From assembly GCA_020342235.1 (NCBI GenBank), contig CP073214.1, forward strand, positions 930,001 to 994,000: a DNA stretch of 64,000 bases. Reading direction: 5' to 3'. The number at the start of each line of letters is the position of its first letter. The first letter of the stretch is position 1. The position numbers and the translations under genes were made by a program. The notes beneath the pieces are model-generated. The model was given only the letters and a program-made list of their open reading frames with translations, was not told where the DNA came from and ran no database searches. Positions 1 to 8,630 of this stretch are shown here, piece after piece. This DNA comes from Saccharomycopsis phalli. Lineage: Eukaryota; Ascomycota; Saccharomycetes; Ascoideales; Saccharomycopsidaceae.

Positions 1-1211
1 GAAATTACTTCCGTTTTTCCAAACTCCCCGGGACTAATGTGTTTGTCCTTATAAGTCTGTCTCAAACTTTCTAATCTTTCCTTTGGCTCTAGGTAATGTT
101 CCCCACTTAACGCAAACGTGCCATAGTGCACACCTATAAGTCGTTTACCATCTACTGCCTTCATAATTTCCACAGCTTCTTCAGGGTTGATGTGCCTGGA
201 CTTGTTGGAGTCGGGGTAGTATTGTCCAATTGGGGCCATGATTAATTCGATTCCTCCCGGGTACAAGCCACCAATGGTTCGGAAGAGCTCTTCATTGTAT
301 CCAGTATCTCCAATGTGGTAAAATACTGGTTTATCATTTTTCACAACAAGATATGAGCACCAAAGTGACTTGTTGGAGTCGATCAAATACTTGCCCGACC
401 AATGCATTGATGGCAAGCACATAATCTCCCACTTGTTTTTTATTTTTAATTTATCATTCCCATTCACAATGTTAGTAATATCAATCTTCTGCCACCAGGT
501 CATCTCTAAGATCTTATCTTCAGGTACATTGTTATCTAACAACTCCTGCTTAACTCCTTCCGGTACAACCCAAATCGACTTCTTGTCACTAAGCTTCAAT
601 ATACTTTCCGGTTCCAAATGATCCGGATGGTTGTGGCTGACTAGGACAATGTCTGGATCTGGTAACTGGTTCAATTGAAGAGGTGACTTGGTGATGCGCT
701 TGGGACCGAATTTTCTATTGATAATATAATCATTAAATACAGGGTCACTTAATATTGATAAGTTAGATATCTGTACAAATGCACATGATTGCCCTAGCCA
801 GGTAAACACGATTCTATTATTCAATAACGGATATTGCGGCTGTATTCCTCCGGTGGATGAGTGTTCACTTATATTATTGTTTATCTCCCGATTACCAAAA
901 ATCAAGTCAAGGTCGGGGTCATGTACTGGCAAAAGATCCCGATCTATTAGTTCATTGTTTTTCTTGTCGAATATCTTTCTTATCTGGTTAAAAGCAAAAT
1001 GAAAGAGCGTTTCATGTTCATAGTCAAAGAATGGGTTCTGGTATTTTCCTAGGATAGTTAAAGGCTGGAATTTTTCCGTAGAGTCCTGACTATACTTCTG
1101 CTGGCGTTTGGAAATTTCTCTATTGGAAAGCAAAATACTACAATAACTGTAGAATGAGTATGAAGCTACAATGCCAATGCCGATTTTTGCTTTCAATGAC
1201 AATTTGTTCAT
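1..1211 (-). CDS. FMP30: FMP30-like metallo-beta-lactamase-fold N-acyl-phosphatidylethanolamine phospholipase D (3' end outside window)
   Basis: The frame opens at an ATG ending at 1211 and runs off the left edge, giving about 403 residues without a stop. An N-terminal hydrophobic stretch (about residues 5-27, before KRQQKY) looks like a mitochondrial or membrane anchor. The zinc-binding signature SHNHPDH lies at residues 192-198 (H193, H195, D197, H198). Further matches are FTWLGQSC, MHWSG and HIGDTGY, in the order expected for NAPE-PLD-type metallo-beta-lactamases. Family knowledge: these hydrolyse N-acylphosphatidylethanolamine to N-acylethanolamine, and yeast Fmp30 is a mitochondrial inner-membrane protein linked to cardiolipin upkeep. 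The cut lies near the C-terminus, so only a short tail should be missing. Localisation is inferred. Confidence 0.85.
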   Translation of the reverse strand, partial: MNKLSLKAKIGIGIVASYSFYSYCSILLSNREISKRQQKYSQDSTEKFQPLTILGKYQNPFFDYEHETLFHFAFNQIRKIFDKKNNELIDRDLLPVHDPDLDLIFGNREINNNISEHSSTGGIQPQYPLLNNRIVFTWLGQSCAFVQISNLSILSDPVFNDYIINRKFGPKRITKSPLQLNQLPDPDIVLVSHNHPDHLEPESILKLSDKKSIWVVPEGVKQELLDNNVPEDKILEMTWWQKIDITNIVNGNDKLKIKNKWEIMCLPSMHWSGKYLIDSNKSLWCSYLVVKNDKPVFYHIGDTGYNEELFRTIGGLYPGGIELIMAPIGQYYPDSNKSRHINPEEAVEIMKAVDGKRLIGVHYGTFALSGEHYLEPKERLESLRQTYKDKHISPGEFGKTEVI

Positions 1212-1416
1212 GTATAAAGATCGCCTATTTTTCGGGTCCTAAATTTTGAGTTTGGGCCCGGCGACTGCTGATTAATGCATCATCACATGTAGACCTGTAA
1301 TATAGGTGAAATGAGGAAATGTCTCGGGCCGATAGGCGTACTTCGCCTGATTATTTATATTTTGTGTTCTCCATTATAGTCACCTTTGCCATTTTACTTT
1401 ACATTTGCCAGTTTCA

Positions 1417-3126
1417 ATGTTCGACTCTCTCAAAGCAAACGATCTTGCGTTATTTGATTGTAGATTAACATCACCTCACAAGGGAGTAATATTGCTAAAT
1501 GGGAACGAAAATGAATCACCTGGATGTGATGTCGGAGGCGCTATAGTATTTTCTGTGGCATGCTCAAGCGCCATTAAAAAAGTGACCTTAAAATTGACTG
1601 GAACTTACAAACTAAATACTGCAAATATACCCCGAGGAAGCTATGATAAGCACATCAAGCAAGAAAAGGTGATATTCCAATGTGTCTGGGATAATTTACT
1701 AGTAGATCCCAAAGGAAGAATAGAAATTATCGACGGCCAGCCCACCAGATTTGACGAAAACATTAACTATAGCCTTGAGAATGAGAGTCAAGGTTCAATT
1801 ACAAGCAGCGGCATAGCCCCGGGAATCACAAGAAACAGACTGGCTTCCTCGGTCTCACTGGGATCAAAGGGACATTTCCACTTTCGGTCTTCCAGTAGCA
1901 CATCGAGCATCGTCACTCTTTCAGATTACAAGCAAGGTACCCCATTTGAAGAATTCGCGCATATAAAAGATAAGTCCTTTCTTGATTCGAAAACCTTTGT
2001 GCTTCCATACGGCAACTATGAGTTGCCATTCCACTGTGTATTACCGGGAAATATCCCCGAGACCATTGAGGGTCTGCATGGTGGCACAATCTCCTACAGC
2101 CTTGACGCAACACTTACCAAGGCATCAAGTATTTTAAAGTACGGTAGTTCTGAGATCTCAAAATCCTTCGAGGTCCGAATTTTCCGCACACTATCAAGCG
2201 AGCTCTACCTTGATTCACAGGATCTAATATTGAGCAATATATGGCCTTCCAAGATTCAGTACATGGTGGAAGCGCCGCTGAGATATGTTGCCATAGGCAC
2301 TAAAATGAAGATCAATATCAAACTAATCCCTTTGATGAAAGGCTTGAGACTAAAACGGATACACATGCAACTTGACGAATTGACTGCGCATAAAGGGCTC
2401 GATAATAACATTTACAAAGATCGTTACCTTATAACCCAGAAAACTGTCAATCCTAATGCATCAGAACTGCTTTATCAAGTAAATGACCATCAGACGGACG
2501 ACGGCACATTTCAACTTGATTCTGATGACACTGACACAGATATACAGTTAAACCGAGATTCGTGGCTTGTGACTACTCATTTAGAAATACCGCACAGTCT
2601 TGCCAGAGTGACTCAGGATTCTGACGTTTCCAAAGGAATGGTGAAGATTCGTCACCAGGTAAAGTTGAAAGTCTCTTTGGAAAACCCAGACAAGCACGTC
2701 AGTGAGTTGAGGGCAAACCTCAAAGTAATGCTTTATGTGAACCCAAACATTCCAATTCTTGGACGAAGCACTATTCATGATTTAAGTCCATTGAAACGCA
2801 TCAGCAAACAAAACTGGCTCTTTGGCAGTCATGAAGACTACATTCTGGCATCCTCAAGTTTTGTGGATGTTCCAGGTTGTAATATAGGTTCTCCTACCAT
2901 GTCACCACCACCTGAATATGGTCTGCATACCATGGATCCGTTGTATAGTGCAGACTCAGATCACCACTTATCAGCTGCCCATGAGCAGCACACTCCCAAT
3001 GCTATCCGTGACACTTCTCAGGTGGTATCGCTCAACGTGCTCTCGAAAGTTCCATCATACAACTGTGCCATAGATAATTACGATTCCAGTTCTGACATGA
3101 CCCCAATATATTTCTGTCGTGTCTGA
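1417..3126 (+). CDS. alpha-arrestin (ROD1/ROG3/CreD-type ubiquitin-ligase adaptor)
   Basis: The 569-residue protein starts at the ATG at 1417; the frame is open a few codons further up but without an ATG. The N-terminal half has the arrestin pattern: LTGTYKLN, then GNYELPFHCVLPGNIPETIE around residues 195-215, where the arrestin-N fold closes. An arrestin-C-like half follows. A PPEY motif near residue 499 fits the PPxY ligand of Rsp5 WW domains. The C-terminal LSKVPSYNCAI matches the short conserved tail block of Rod1/Rog3/CreD proteins. Family knowledge: these adaptors bring the Rsp5 ubiquitin ligase to transporters for endocytosis, often under glucose control. It is divergent, so a one-to-one ROD1 assignment is not certain. 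Confidence 0.75.
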   Translation: MFDSLKANDLALFDCRLTSPHKGVILLNGNENESPGCDVGGAIVFSVACSSAIKKVTLKLTGTYKLNTANIPRGSYDKHIKQEKVIFQCVWDNLLVDPKGRIEIIDGQPTRFDENINYSLENESQGSITSSGIAPGITRNRLASSVSLGSKGHFHFRSSSSTSSIVTLSDYKQGTPFEEFAHIKDKSFLDSKTFVLPYGNYELPFHCVLPGNIPETIEGLHGGTISYSLDATLTKASSILKYGSSEISKSFEVRIFRTLSSELYLDSQDLILSNIWPSKIQYMVEAPLRYVAIGTKMKINIKLIPLMKGLRLKRIHMQLDELTAHKGLDNNIYKDRYLITQKTVNPNASELLYQVNDHQTDDGTFQLDSDDTDTDIQLNRDSWLVTTHLEIPHSLARVTQDSDVSKGMVKIRHQVKLKVSLENPDKHVSELRANLKVMLYVNPNIPILGRSTIHDLSPLKRISKQNWLFGSHEDYILASSSFVDVPGCNIGSPTMSPPPEYGLHTMDPLYSADSDHHLSAAHEQHTPNAIRDTSQVVSLNVLSKVPSYNCAIDNYDSSSDMTPIYFCRV

Positions 3127-3195
3127 AGCTATTTGCGGTTGAATACAAAACTCAGTACAAATATATTCACAACTAACGACTAATAGTGTGTAGAT

Positions 3196-4617
3196 TTAAG
3201 CGTCCAACAAAGAGTATTGTTTGATCAAGTCACATTCCCCTCCCTTTTCCAAAGGAATGTTGTAAACATAGAAATATCCGTCACTAGTAGCAATCATCAC
3301 ATAATTGGAATTATGACTGAGTGCCACCACACTTTTGAAATTACTGGATACCGCGACATTCGGCTGTCTTCCTCCTGTACCGTCTTCCTCTGCATTTTCC
3401 AGGCTATTCAAAGGCGTGTTTGGTTTGTTTATCCGAATAAATGCAAAATGTCGGACAGGCTCCAACATAGAGGTGATCTGCTGAGGAAGATAGTTGCTGA
3501 TGAGTTTGGTAGAAAACTTTCTAGATTTATTCCACAAAATCCCGGATATTGATGCGGACTGCTTCTTTTTTGCAAGTAGATTATTGATTAAAGACTCGTC
3601 TGTCGGGGAGCTCGGTTGGTACGAAGTGTTTTCTTCTCTGCTGCTGTTTGACTTTGAACTGACATTTGAGGATCTTGTGTTGGTTCTCATTAGACATTCG
3701 TTGTTCTCATACTCAAGAGGCTCTTCCCCTAAATATCCAGGGCCAAGTTTGAAAATATGAATTGTTTGATTGTTGGAGCTAGAGCATAAGAGTGTAGAGT
3801 TCAAGTTAAAGTTCAATGAATGTATCAGGGTGCCGGCCATCCCTCTTCGAAATTCGCCAACTTTTTTACCGACTTTGGTATCAAAGACTCTGATAATGGT
3901 ACCTTTGGTAGAAGCCGTGGCTATCAAGGAACCTTGGCTATTCAAGGAAATCGCCGCTAATTCGGATTTGTGAGCAACAATAGCATTCATAGGCTGAAGA
4001 TTTATCGCATCGAATATAAGGATACTTCCAACATTGACTGGCTTTTTATCTTTCTTGCTAGTGCCAGAATTCAATGTGAAGCTGCTGTCATCAGAAGTAA
4101 CATCCAGTATTTGTGTGCCTACGTTTAAGACATTGGAAAAGTTGGTATAAGGGCTAGGATAAGCCAAAATACTGTCGTTGCTTAGCGACAAGGATATAAG
4201 ACCGGGATGGTTTTTTGAGGTTTCAATGGTATGCAATAGCTTCATGCAACTAACATCATAAATATAAATCTGGTCTGACACCACAACTACCAAACGCTTC
4301 CGGTTTAGTTTCACGGTAACAATCGGCGCTGGGAACGAAAGCTCGCATATGACAGACTTCCGCTTTGTGTTGATAATCTTGAGTCTTCTTGGAGAATTGC
4401 TGGGCTTGTCACCATTCCCCACCACTGCTATTAACGATGTGGAGAATAGCATCTCGACTAAGTTAGCACCACCATCATCATTCTTTTCAAAACACTCTCC
4501 AAACGGGTCACAGTTGAATATTTTATAGTTTGAGTTGGTACCAACCGCAACACAAGAGAAGTCCTGGTTAAAGGAAAGAGAGCGGATTCTTGAGGTATTA
4601 TCCTGTTGCCAGTCCAT
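3196..4617 (-). CDS. ATG18: Autophagy PROPPIN Atg18 (WD40 phosphoinositide-binding protein)
   Basis: The 473-residue beta-propeller starts at the ATG ending at 4617 (MDWQQD); an earlier in-frame GTG is not used in yeast. The FRRG motif at residues 256-259 is the phosphoinositide-binding signature of PROPPINs. Conserved blocks IFNCDPFG, EMLFSTSL, PRRLKIINTKR, IYIYDVSCMKLLHTIET and ATASTKGTIIRVFD support Atg18/Atg21, and the C-terminal YNIPLEKGGECDLIKQYSLL is most like Atg18. Family knowledge: Atg18 binds PtdIns3P and PtdIns(3,5)P2, partners Atg2 on the phagophore and controls vacuole size. Atg21 is the main alternative. Confidence 0.82.
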   Translation of the reverse strand: MDWQQDNTSRIRSLSFNQDFSCVAVGTNSNYKIFNCDPFGECFEKNDDGGANLVEMLFSTSLIAVVGNGDKPSNSPRRLKIINTKRKSVICELSFPAPIVTVKLNRKRLVVVVSDQIYIYDVSCMKLLHTIETSKNHPGLISLSLSNDSILAYPSPYTNFSNVLNVGTQILDVTSDDSSFTLNSGTSKKDKKPVNVGSILIFDAINLQPMNAIVAHKSELAAISLNSQGSLIATASTKGTIIRVFDTKVGKKVGEFRRGMAGTLIHSLNFNLNSTLLCSSSNNQTIHIFKLGPGYLGEEPLEYENNECLMRTNTRSSNVSSKSNSSREENTSYQPSSPTDESLINNLLAKKKQSASISGILWNKSRKFSTKLISNYLPQQITSMLEPVRHFAFIRINKPNTPLNSLENAEEDGTGGRQPNVAVSSNFKSVVALSHNSNYVMIATSDGYFYVYNIPLEKGGECDLIKQYSLLDA

Positions 4618-5008
4618 TTCAGCACACCAATAATATATCACAGGGTTACTTCTGCGATGTTTTTAAATAGTACCGATATTAAATTTGATGATTTTTTAAC
4701 CTTGGGCGTATAGATACAACTTGCGAGATGATATAAAATCACACTAATGAAATTGCCTTGGTGCCACTCCGAGGGTACCGCGATGTTGGAGCATGGGGGA
4801 GTTGTCAGAATACAACGACGTTCCATATATACTGGAGTGAATTGACTGGTGAAATATATAAGCTCTTTATACGACTATAAAACTAATATACAATTTTATA
4901 CCTGGAAAATACTGCCCTGGTTCCTTCTAGAGCCACCCACGCTTGAAGCATGAAACGATTACCCTATGAATCAGGCCATGAATAAAATATCCTACTCCAC
5001 CAAATATC
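4618..5008. other. divergent intergenic region ATG18/URA6
   Basis: No supported gene. A 62-codon minus-strand frame at 4638-4826 looks random. An AT stretch near 4853 (aaatatataag) could serve as a TATA element for URA6. Confidence 0.5.
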
Positions 5009-5907
5009 ATGTCTGTGGCAGTGCGAGTATTGAGCAAGAGACCAGTCTTGGGAGCTTTTATCAAGACTTCATATAATCCTATCCGGTTACACTTCAATCC
5101 TGGATACCGGCAATATTCCAAGAGTTCGAACACGAAGCAAGGAAGCCGTCACGTTCTTATTTTATTAGGTGTCTTGGCTTTAGGGTCATCCATTGCAGCT
5201 GCTACTTACACTTCAAAGCGTGAGTGTCACTATCGCATAGTTTTTCTTAGCCATTTACTAATATTTTAGCACCAATGCCAGCTGTTGAACCATCTCAGAC
5301 TGAAAGCCCAGTGTTTAAGCCTGGTGCTATTTCCGTGATTTTTGTTTTGGGCGGTCCTGGCTCTGGAAAGGGCACACAATGCGCCAAATTGGTTGACGAG
5401 TTCAAATTTGTTCATTTGAGCGCAGGAGATTTGCTTAGAGCCGAACAAAAACGGCCAGGATCTGAGGTTGGCCAGTTGATTGACGGATACATCCGAGACG
5501 GAAAAATCGTTCCACAAGAAATCACATTAAAATTGTTGGAAAACGCCATCAAGGAGGCCTATGATAAGGGCAATACCAGATTTTTGATTGACGGATTCCC
5601 AAGAAAAATGGACCAGGCTCTTTCCTTTGAAAGCCAAGTCAGTCCTAGTGCATTCACGCTCTTTTTTGACTGTCCGGAATCAGTGATGCTTGAAAGAATA
5701 TTACAACGGGGAAAAACTAGTGGCCGTGCCGATGATAACGTCGACAGTATTCAAAAGAGATTCAAGACATTCCACGAGACTTCCATGCCGGTGGTTGACT
5801 ACTTTGATGAGCAAGGTAAGGTTGTGAAATTGAACTGTAACAAGTCCATTGATTCTGTATATAAAGAGGTCAAGGCTGCTCTTAACAAAAAGTTGAACAT
5901 TGTTTAG
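5009..5907 (+). CDS. URA6: UMP/CMP kinase Ura6 with N-terminal hydrophobic extension (one intron)
   Basis: Two exons, 5009-5219 and 5270-5907, encode 282 residues. The 50-nt intron has donor GTGAGT, branch TACTAAT and acceptor TTTTAG, and the junction reads K-P-P-M in frame. The kinase part has the P-loop GGPGSGKGTQ at 98-107, then HLSAGDLLRAEQ, IDGFPRKMDQA and RGKTSGRADDN, all hallmarks of eukaryotic UMP-CMP kinases. It phosphorylates UMP (and CMP/dUMP) with ATP in pyrimidine synthesis. The first 70 residues are extra compared with the 204-residue S. cerevisiae protein: a basic presequence-like start, then a hydrophobic stretch (VLILLGVLALGSSIAAAT). A second Met (residue 73, at 5275) would begin a protein of normal length. 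Retaining the intron stops translation at its 3' end. Confidence 0.93.
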
Positions 5908-5968
5908 TACATAAAATTAGATAAGTAGGAACTGCCTAAAGCATATATATTCCTTGCATAATTTTAAT

Positions 5969-6257
5969 TCAATCTTTTGGTTTAACTTCCTTCTCCAATT
6001 TATCCAACTGCTTGCTGATCGCATCTACCTTTTCTTGGATCTGTTGATCTGATTTCTCCGTCTGTTCAATCTGGCCATTAGTATTGTGCAAATCTTACTT
6101 AAATCCCACATACCATCTCTTTTAATTTGGTTTCTAATCCTGAAGCAACATCATACACAGAGAGTAATTTCTTTCCCTCCAGATCCGTATTGAGAGCCTC
6201 CTTGTTAGTTGTCATGGCACTATCAAGTTTACAGTGAATGTTTAGGTATTGTTGCAT
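5969..6257 (-). CDS. small coiled-coil protein, unknown family (one intron)
   Basis: Exon 1 (6257-6114) and exon 2 (6070-5969) join across a 43-nt intron with donor GTATGT, branch TACTAAT and acceptor CCAG, giving 81 residues in frame. The joined product is a highly charged helical protein: GLETKLKEM is followed by IEQTEKSDQQIQEKVDAISK and QLDKLEKEV, a heptad-like coiled coil. The frame is open for about 25 codons upstream of the chosen ATG (LEHIANEAHHLWWLCAM), so an extra 5' exon may exist; I could not find one. It starts only 87 bp downstream of APL2 on the same strand. Size and composition recall small tethering or kinetochore subunits, but I do not recognise it. Confidence 0.6.
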
Positions 6258-6343
6258 CGCACATAACCACCACAAGTGGTGTGCTTCATTAGCGATATGC
6301 TCAAGTCTATACAGTATAAAAACATATTACCAAATGATTTATA

Positions 6344-8524
6344 TTAAAACAAATCCAATAACTCATTCTGCGTTTTAGTAGTATTCTCATTGAGGTTCAA
6401 GTTCGCTAACCCATCAGTAGCACCAGCTGTACCTGGGTTGTTGAACAAGTCCGTGTCATTGGCCGGTTTGTTCTGGATAGGATCCGGAGAAGAAGCATTG
6501 AAATTGAATAAATCATTCAACTCGTTCAAAACGTTTGTATTACTTGTGCTGCTGGTGTTAATGGCTTGTGGCTCATCAATATCATCAAAGTCCAACAATG
6601 TGTCAGCCTTGACAGCATTATTGACAATCTCATTCTTGGCTATTTGCTGCAACTCTTCAATATTCTTATTGGAGACGTTGTTGTTGACTCGGCTACCTAA
6701 TTTTTTGTTTCGCTTGTCAAGGTTGCCCAAGAACGTGGAAGATGGTTCATGATAGATTGATCCCAATGAGCCCAATTCTGACAACAATTCATCTAATTTT
6801 TCTTGAGGAATCTTAGGAATTGTAGAATTAATATTAGGCAAAGGATTTAATATGATGTTGTTTACAATTGGCCCACCAGACTCACTGGACAATAATCTCC
6901 AATAAATGTATGCTCTGTCGCGAATGTCTGGATTGTCAGATGATTCGGTACAGATATTCAAGGTTTTCTGCAAGTAGTTCTGGGTAAGAGGTGAAGGCAG
7001 AGTCACGTTGATTTTAACAATTGTCACCAATAGTTGCAACTGAACCTGGTAGTCGTCATCATTGAAAGTACTAGTCAACTGGTCCTCACTGTAGTAATGA
7101 TTCAATATTTTTTCCAATACCGACTCAATCACACTCTTTGGATACTGGCCAATCAACCAGATAAAACTACTAATAGCATTAGTATCATCCAACTCCAAGT
7201 GGTTCTGGATCAAAACAGGAATGATTCGCTTGACAATTTTGTCATCATTAGGATACTTTCTAATAATGTCCTTCAAGACCATCGTGACATCATTTAGCAC
7301 ATATTCGCTTCGAGTGCTGATTAATTCAATAAGAATATCTATGGCCTTGTTGGTAGCTAGCTCGCCCAATTTTATCGCAACCTGACCAATTGCCTGAACT
7401 GATCGCTTCACAAACTCGGTGTCAATTTCCATCGAGTACTCCTTTAATTCATTGAGCAATATCTTGTAGTTGTTGTTATTCGCCAATCTCACCATGATCT
7501 CAATTTTCTCCAACTTCAAGTATAGAGGGTCGTTGTATTTTATGTAGAAGATCCGCAACTCCCTCGACAACAAGTCGGGATATTTCTCCAAGATAATACG
7601 GACGTTTCTCAAGCTGATAAACTGGACCTCAGGCGAGGTCGAAATCAACGACACCAATGGAGATGACAATTTTTTCAAAGTCGGGGCATATAACGACAGT
7701 TCTAAATCATCAACGTGCGCTAAGATAGCCTTAATGGAGCTTAGCACAACCGACGGATTGGCATGTTGTAACTGGGGCACAACTCTTTCAACAATATGCA
7801 TGGCCTCGGATTGCGAAGCGGCCTTGTAGTCAGCCAATGCAGTTAATATCGTGATTCTTCCCCATTCTGTACATTCGTTCAATGCCATCAAGAGCTTTTT
7901 CAAGACAGACTGGTTGATGCGCAAAGCGTTTTCTTGGGGGTTTATTCTGTCAATCTCGCTGAGTGCGTTGATGGCATTACTAACCACTGCGGGATTCGAA
8001 TCATCAATTAACTTTTTCAAATGGTCCAAAAAGCCCTGTTCGATGCACATTTCCAGGTTCAAGTCGTATAGCTTGGCCACGCAAATCGCAGCGGTTTTTC
8101 GGACATATGGATTATCGTCATTCAAAGTCCGCTTCAACGGGATGTGTAAGTAGTCAATCATCTTGCTAACTCTAATACAGCCCATTGTTCGCACAGCCAA
8201 AGCACGGATCAATGGGTTTGGGTCCTCGGTGTCTTGCACAAAGGTGTTGACGGCCAAAATACAGAGTTCAGGGTTGGTCTTGGCGTAGTTCATCAAATAC
8301 AAGTACACTAATTTCTTCTGTTCCAAATCTCTGGTGGCGATGTTCTTCAAGACGTCGGGGAACAAGGCGCTGACATCTTTGCCGACTGTCATAGCTTTGA
8401 TGACTCGTTTGATTCCTTCTTTTCTCTCAGAAGAATACTGCGAGACAAGCGCTGCTTTCAACTCAAATGTCTCGCCCTTTTTAGGGGCGTTGAAAAATTG
8501 GCTTATCGCCCGTTGAACTGACAT
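6344..8524 (-). CDS. APL2: Beta-adaptin, large subunit of AP-1 clathrin adaptor
   Basis: 726 residues from the ATG ending at 8524 (MSVQRAISQFF), the same length as I recall for S. cerevisiae Apl2. The trunk is the highly conserved adaptin HEAT-repeat region: KGETFELKAAL, TVGKDVSALFPDVL, LEQKKLVYLYLMNYAK, PNPLIRALAVRTMGCIRV and NPYVRKTAAICVAKL. The C-terminal part is a hinge with two clathrin-box-like motifs, LLDFDDI and a terminal ELLDLF, and no ear domain, as in yeast AP-1 beta. It works in clathrin-coated vesicle traffic between trans-Golgi and endosomes. AP-2 beta (Apl1) is less likely because the conservation is closest to AP-1/2 beta-type trunks. Confidence 0.9.
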   Translation of the reverse strand: MSVQRAISQFFNAPKKGETFELKAALVSQYSSERKEGIKRVIKAMTVGKDVSALFPDVLKNIATRDLEQKKLVYLYLMNYAKTNPELCILAVNTFVQDTEDPNPLIRALAVRTMGCIRVSKMIDYLHIPLKRTLNDDNPYVRKTAAICVAKLYDLNLEMCIEQGFLDHLKKLIDDSNPAVVSNAINALSEIDRINPQENALRINQSVLKKLLMALNECTEWGRITILTALADYKAASQSEAMHIVERVVPQLQHANPSVVLSSIKAILAHVDDLELSLYAPTLKKLSSPLVSLISTSPEVQFISLRNVRIILEKYPDLLSRELRIFYIKYNDPLYLKLEKIEIMVRLANNNNYKILLNELKEYSMEIDTEFVKRSVQAIGQVAIKLGELATNKAIDILIELISTRSEYVLNDVTMVLKDIIRKYPNDDKIVKRIIPVLIQNHLELDDTNAISSFIWLIGQYPKSVIESVLEKILNHYYSEDQLTSTFNDDDYQVQLQLLVTIVKINVTLPSPLTQNYLQKTLNICTESSDNPDIRDRAYIYWRLLSSESGGPIVNNIILNPLPNINSTIPKIPQEKLDELLSELGSLGSIYHEPSSTFLGNLDKRNKKLGSRVNNNVSNKNIEELQQIAKNEIVNNAVKADTLLDFDDIDEPQAINTSSTSNTNVLNELNDLFNFNASSPDPIQNKPANDTDLFNNPGTAGATDGLANLNLNENTTKTQNELLDLF

Positions 8525-8630
8525 GTTGGCTAACAAATTATTCACATGGACAATTTACTTTCTACGTGTTTGGTCACGTGAATTGTGCGTGGCAGAAATT
8601 CTCGGGCCTCCATGTACCTGACACAAAACT
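8525..8630. promoter_or_regulatory. bidirectional promoter APL2/REX1 with CACGTG element
   Basis: Only 106 bp separate the two start codons. A palindromic TCACGTGA at 8574-8581 sits in the middle. This matches the core recognised by Cbf1-type bHLH factors; its use here is inferred. Confidence 0.5.

Noticed and set aside
4638-4826. 62-codon minus-strand frame upstream of ATG18
   Set aside because: No motif, no consistent codon use and it lies in the shared promoter with URA6.
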